Shown: positions 3,837 to 5,746 of the stretch, in pieces
How the letters are laid out: each line of letters begins with the position of its first letter
Position numbering within the stretch: position 1 is the stretch's first letter
Assembly: GCA_964555735.1 (NCBI GenBank)
Contig: CAZKTS010000010.1
Location: 1-5,746, forward strand
Origin: CAZKTS01 sp964555735
GTDB lineage: Bacteria > Actinomycetota > Acidimicrobiia > IMCC26256 > PALSA-555
Direction of reading: 5' to 3'
Length of the DNA stretch: 5,746 nucleotides
Notes under the pieces: model-generated
The model's input: only the letters and a program-made list of their open reading frames with translations
Told to the model about the DNA's origin: nothing
The model's database searches: none
Position numbers and translations under genes: made by a program

Positions 3837-5746
3837 GTGGCGACACGGACGACGACTCGGAAGCGCGCGCCCGCGAAGCCGTCCTCGGCAAAGAAGAAGG
3901 CGGCTCCGCGGCGGGCGGCTGCGCCTCCGGAGCCGAGTCGGCGCGATCGGGCGCGTGAAGCCGCGCGCCGCGAGCTCGGCGGTCACGGCGCGGATGTGGC
4001 GGCGGTCGCACTCCTCGTCTTGGCCGCGCTCACCACGCTCGGCCTGCTCTCCGATCTCGCCGGGCCGGTCGGCAGCGGTCTCTCCGACGCCTTCGGCACG
4101 CTCTTCGGCAAGGCGCGCTACGCCGTCCCGATCGTCTGCGTCGGCTTCGCCATCCTCTTGTTCCGGGCTCGCCCGGCCGCTCGCCGCGCCATCGAGGCCG
4201 AGGAGGCCGGGGAGGAGGCACCGTCCGAGCCCGCGCCCCTGCGCGTCGGCCTCGGCGTCGCGCTCCTCGGGATCGCGGCGGTCGGCGCCCTCCACCTCTC
4301 GGGTGGATCACCCAGCATCGACGGTGCCGCGGGCGCCCTCCGCGACGCCGGTGGTGTCGCCGGTGCCGCCATCGCGGGGCCGCTGGAGGCGGGTGCCGGC
4401 ACGGTGGGCGCGGCGATCGTGCTGCTCGGTGTGGCGATCGTCGGCGCGCTGCTCGCGCCGGGGGTGCCGATGCGCGACGTCGTCGCGGGCTTCGGGCGCT
4501 TCGCCCGTCGCTCGGGCTCGTGGTCGGGCCAGCACCTGCGTCGGCTGGGTGAGCTCCCGGCCGGCGACGCGCCCGCCGACGAGGAGATGGAGGCGCCGGT
4601 CGAGCCGGTCTCGATGGACGACGCGGTCGACGGGCCGGACGCGAGTGCGCCCGACAGCGAGTTCGACGTCGAGATCGACCTGACCGACGAGGACTTCGGC
4701 GGTCGTGAGGCGATCGCCGCGCTTTACGACCAAGACCACGACGTCGAGGCGAGCGCGGGCGACCCCGAGGACGAGCCGACGCTCACCGACGTTCCGGCGA
4801 TCACTCCCGACCTCGTCGTCGAAGAGGACGGGCAGGTCGCGCTCGACCTCGGCTCCAAGAAGCGCACCGGCGCGTGGAAGCTGCCGCCGAAGAACATCTT
4901 GAAGAAGGGCGACGCCAAACCGGCCGACCGCAAGCTGGTGGAGGAGGGCGGCCGCATCCTCGAGGCCGCGCTGCACCAGCACGGCGTCGACGCCAAGCTC
5001 GTCGGGTCGACGGTCGGACCCACCGTCACCCGCTACGAGCTCGAGCTCGCGCCGGGCGTGAAGGTCAACCGCATCACCGCGCTCTCGAACGACATCGCCT
5101 ACGCGATGGCGTCGGCCGACGTCCGGATCCTCGCTCCGATCCCCGGCCGCTCGGCGATCGGCGTCGAGGTGCCGAACCGTCAGCGCCAGCTCGTGACGCT
5201 GGGCGACATCCTCACGTCACCCGAGGCCAAGGCGGCGACGCATCCGCTCGAGGTCGGGCTCGGCCGCGACATCGCGGGGCGCGCCACGCTGCTCAACCTC
5301 GCGGAGCTGCCGCACGTGCTCATCGCCGGCGCGACCGGCGCCGGCAAGTCCAGCTGCATCAACTCGCTCGTCACGTCGCTGCTGATGCGCAACACGCCCG
5401 AGCAGGTGCGCCTGATCCTGGTCGACCCCACGCGCGTCGAGCTCGGCGCCTACAACGACCTGCCGCACCTGCTCACGCCGGTGGTGACCAACCCGAAGAA
5501 GGCGGCGAACGCGCTCGACTGGGCCGTCCGCGAGATGGACATGCGCTACGAGATGCTCGCCGAGGTCGGTGTGCGCGACATCACCGGCTACAACGCGATG
5601 GTCGACCGGGGCGAGCTGGCGACGCCTGCCGACCCCGACCCCGCGACCGGCAAGGGCTACGAGCGGCTGCCGTTCATCGTCATCGTCGTCGACGAGCTCA
5701 ACGACCTCATGATGGTCGCGGCGCGCGACGTCGAGGCGAGCGTGTG
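3837..5746 (+). CDS. ftsK: DNA translocase FtsK/SpoIIIE family, 3'-truncated
   Basis: FtsK is a membrane-anchored hexameric ATPase that pumps chromosomal DNA at the division septum. The first 636 codons are present and the frame is open at the window end. The GTG at 3837 is the first start after the in-frame TGA at 3813-3815. It gives the basic Ala/Lys/Arg tail (residues 1-45) usual in actinobacterial FtsK. Four hydrophobic segments follow at about 53-75, 95-110, 137-154 and 187-207. An acidic linker covers about 230-345, shorter than in many relatives. The KLPPKNIL motif (348-355) leads into the alpha domain from about 364 and the motor beta domain. Walker A is GATGAGKS (498-505) and Walker B is VIVVDEL with Asp619/Glu620. 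Conserved PHLLTPVVTNPKKAANAL and MMVAARDVE segments confirm the family. Odd points are DPT at 530-532 where DPK is usual, and DELND where DELAD is usual. The end of the motor and the DNA-reading gamma domain lie beyond the window. It is likely transcribed separately from the SDR. Confidence 0.95.
   Translation, partial: MATRTTTRKRAPAKPSSAKKKAAPRRAAAPPEPSRRDRAREAARRELGGHGADVAAVALLVLAALTTLGLLSDLAGPVGSGLSDAFGTLFGKARYAVPIVCVGFAILLFRARPAARRAIEAEEAGEEAPSEPAPLRVGLGVALLGIAAVGALHLSGGSPSIDGAAGALRDAGGVAGAAIAGPLEAGAGTVGAAIVLLGVAIVGALLAPGVPMRDVVAGFGRFARRSGSWSGQHLRRLGELPAGDAPADEEMEAPVEPVSMDDAVDGPDASAPDSEFDVEIDLTDEDFGGREAIAALYDQDHDVEASAGDPEDEPTLTDVPAITPDLVVEEDGQVALDLGSKKRTGAWKLPPKNILKKGDAKPADRKLVEEGGRILEAALHQHGVDAKLVGSTVGPTVTRYELELAPGVKVNRITALSNDIAYAMASADVRILAPIPGRSAIGVEVPNRQRQLVTLGDILTSPEAKAATHPLEVGLGRDIAGRATLLNLAELPHVLIAGATGAGKSSCINSLVTSLLMRNTPEQVRLILVDPTRVELGAYNDLPHLLTPVVTNPKKAANALDWAVREMDMRYEMLAEVGVRDITGYNAMVDRGELATPADPDPATGKGYERLPFIVIVVDELNDLMMVAARDVEASV

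Noticed and set aside
3061..4683. 540-codon + strand open frame across the SDR, the gap and ftsK
   Set aside because: Its product is almost all Arg, Ala, Gly, Pro and Ser, and it crosses the terminator-like hairpin. It is a frame-shifted shadow of two well-supported genes.
3690..4982. Antisense frames opposite ftsK
   Set aside because: Low-complexity Arg/Ala/Gly/Pro-rich products without motifs or ribosome binding sites, lying fully opposite the clear FtsK frame.
1..5746. Genomic island, phage or defence system
   Set aside because: All genes are housekeeping-type or ordinary metabolic families with uniform composition; there is no integrase, transposase, tRNA, direct repeat or toxin-like pair.

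Overview
The window is a very GC-rich (roughly 70% by eye), densely coding stretch with every supported gene on the + strand. The style of the proteins points to an actinobacterium: an FtsK that opens with a basic Ala/Lys/Arg tail, a 553-residue RNase J, GTG starts that look leaderless, and an R2/ferritin-like diiron protein. Acidimicrobiia would fit, but this is an inference from style and cannot be confirmed here.

Layout: (1) bases 1-738, the 3' part of a ferritin-like diiron protein, cut by the window edge; (2) a 90-base gap with a plausible promoter and a small dyad; (3) 829-1218, a 129-residue hypothetical protein with a good ribosome binding site; (4) a 65-base gap ending in a -10-like hexamer placed for a leaderless transcript; (5) 1284-2945, RNase J with a complete metallo-beta-lactamase/beta-CASP motif set; (6) 2948-3739, a short-chain dehydrogenase/reductase (SDR) two bases after RNase J and probably translated with it; (7) a 97-base gap with a strong GC hairpin and then a promoter-like element; (8) 3837-5746, the N-terminal 636 codons of an FtsK/SpoIIIE DNA translocase, cut by the window end before its C-terminal gamma domain.

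RNase J and the SDR look like one operon that ends at the hairpin, and ftsK appears to have its own promoter. From memory, rnj, an SDR gene and ftsK also lie close together in Mycobacterium tuberculosis, so this is probably a conserved actinobacterial neighbourhood and not an island. RNase J works in RNA decay and maturation, FtsK in chromosome segregation at division. No shared pathway links these to the SDR or the diiron protein.

I see no mobile element, tRNA/rRNA, CRISPR array or defence-like cassette, and nothing that I would call a new biological system. The points most worth checking are the two leaderless-type GTG starts, the substituted residues at conserved FtsK motor positions, the unassigned 129-residue protein, and a short SD-preceded reading frame overlapping the ftsK start.
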